DNA from: Anaerolineae bacterium
GTDB taxonomy: Bacteria; Chloroflexota; Anaerolineae; Aggregatilineales; UBA2796
Assembly: GCA_020851855.1 (NCBI GenBank)
Contig: JADZBY010000656.1
Location: 1-6,443 of the forward strand
Length of the DNA stretch: 6,443 nt
Direction of reading: 5' to 3'
Shown: positions 6,118 through 6,443 of the stretch, one piece after another
How the letters are laid out: each line of letters begins with the position of its first letter
Position numbering within the stretch: position 1 is the first letter of the stretch
The notes under the pieces: generated by a model
What the model saw: only the letters and a program-made list of their open reading frames with translations
What the model was told of the DNA's origin: nothing
Database searches by the model: none
Position numbers and translations under genes: made by a program

Positions 6118-6443
6118 TCAGGTCCGCCCGGCGCTGAAGCGTCCGGGCTGAACGTACAAAGCCCTTTGGGCTGGAATTTCATCCTCAGCCCGGCAGGGCT
6201 TCGTAGCTTCAGCCCCATGCTTTAGCGTGGGGCGCGCGCCGCCGCTTCGGGCGAGGTCGAGTCGGGCGTCAGCGGCGGGCTGGTCGATCACGTCGCGGAT
6301 GGCCAGATGGTAGTTACGGTACGCCTCAAGCTGCTCGTCGCTCTCGATGTTCGAGGTCGGGAAGCAGCTCTTGAACAGGATCACGTCAAATTCCAGCATG
6401 TGGCTGAAGGTGTTCGCCGGCGGCTGGGTGACCGTGTGCGCGC
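6118..6443 (-). pseudogene. Gene fragment entering from the right edge, apparently truncated by the hairpin element
   Basis: The minus frame is open from the right edge to a TGA at 6118-6120. Its first part reads like an ordinary globular protein (VTQPPANTFSHMLEFD, FKSCFPTSNIESDEQLEAY, then YHLAIRDVIDQ ending at 6280). This recalls uncharacterised SGNH/GDSL-hydrolase-like proteins in which IRDVxDxHP is followed by a strand and a TPPP segment, with well over 100 further residues. Here, directly after DQ, the frame runs through the hairpin element and yields a low-complexity tail (PAADARLDLARSGG and onward) with no recognisable fold. I infer that the 3' part was lost or displaced when the element inserted. 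The ATG at 6399 is internal because the conserved-looking sequence continues upstream of it. An intact gene with an unusual C-terminus is the alternative; the family call is tentative. Confidence 0.5.
6126..6278. mobile_element. Hairpin-rich REP/MITE-like element
   Basis: Five successive inverted repeats fill this segment. H1 is 6126-6148, a 9-bp stem with one bulged T and a TGAA loop. H2 is 6160-6172, AGCCC/GGGCT with loop TTT. H3 is 6187-6200, AGCCC/GGGCT with loop GGCA. H4 is 6212-6233, a 9-bp stem with one G-T pair and loop TTTA. H5 is 6239-6246 with 6271-6278, an 8-bp stem. A competing nested fold also exists: GCTGAAGC (6133-6140) pairs with GCTTCAGC (6206-6213), and CCGGGCTGA (6143-6151) with TCAGCCCGG (6185-6193). 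The GCTTTAGC-type hairpin at the edge recalls ends of IS200/IS605-group elements and dispersed repeats of Chloroflexota, but this is from memory. No transposase lies in the window, so it would be non-autonomous. H5 may be host sequence rather than part of the element. Confidence 0.6.

Noticed and set aside
5335..6225. A 296-codon plus-strand frame antisense to the oxidoreductase gene
   Set aside because: It is an Arg/Gln-rich shadow frame; the minus frame carries the Rossmann, EKP and DxGxH motifs, and the end runs through the hairpin element.
6212..6233. Hairpin H4 as an intrinsic terminator
   Set aside because: The stem is strong, but no T-run follows on either strand, and the reading frame appears to run through it as part of a larger inverted-repeat cluster.

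Overview
The window is GC-rich and mostly coding. It probably comes from a member of the Chloroflexota (Anaerolineae-like). This assignment rests on style rather than a marker gene: a kinase/AAA/TPR giant protein, an MltG homologue with a long Thr/Pro/Ala linker plus a LysM domain, and a dispersed GC-hairpin repeat of a kind I associate with that phylum. No rRNA, tRNA, CRISPR array or intact transposase gene is visible.

Layout from left to right: (1) 1-2517 (+) is the 3' part of a large signalling protein, with the tail of a Ser/Thr kinase domain, an AAA_16-type ATPase and a long TPR array. (2) 2521-3192 (-) is a small protein with an N-terminal HicB-like segment and a C-terminal DinB-like segment; its stop lies 3 nt from the kinase stop. 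(3) 3193-3324 is a divergent promoter region. The leftward gene has an ordinary leader with a Shine-Dalgarno sequence, whereas the rightward gene appears to be transcribed as a leaderless mRNA. (4) 3325-4962 (+) is a membrane-anchored MltG/YceG-type endolytic murein transglycosylase with a LysM domain. (5) 4966-5976 (-) is a Gfo/Idh/MocA-family oxidoreductase, again 3 nt from its convergent neighbour, with a promoter region holding a 10-bp direct repeat that may be an operator pair. (6) 6126-6278 is a cluster of inverted repeats, probably a REP/MITE-like mobile element. It abuts the point where a leftward reading frame entering from the right edge stops looking like an ordinary protein, suggesting that this gene has been truncated.

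The four main genes do not form an operon: strands alternate (+ - + -), and each gene whose 5' end is in the window has its own candidate promoter. No shared pathway is evident. I do not see a coherent new multi-gene system. The most unusual things are the leaderless mltG promoter, the loss of a conserved MltG motif, the direct-repeat promoter of the oxidoreductase gene, and the hairpin-rich element with its apparent insertion into a gene. All family assignments come from reading the translated sequence; no database search was run.
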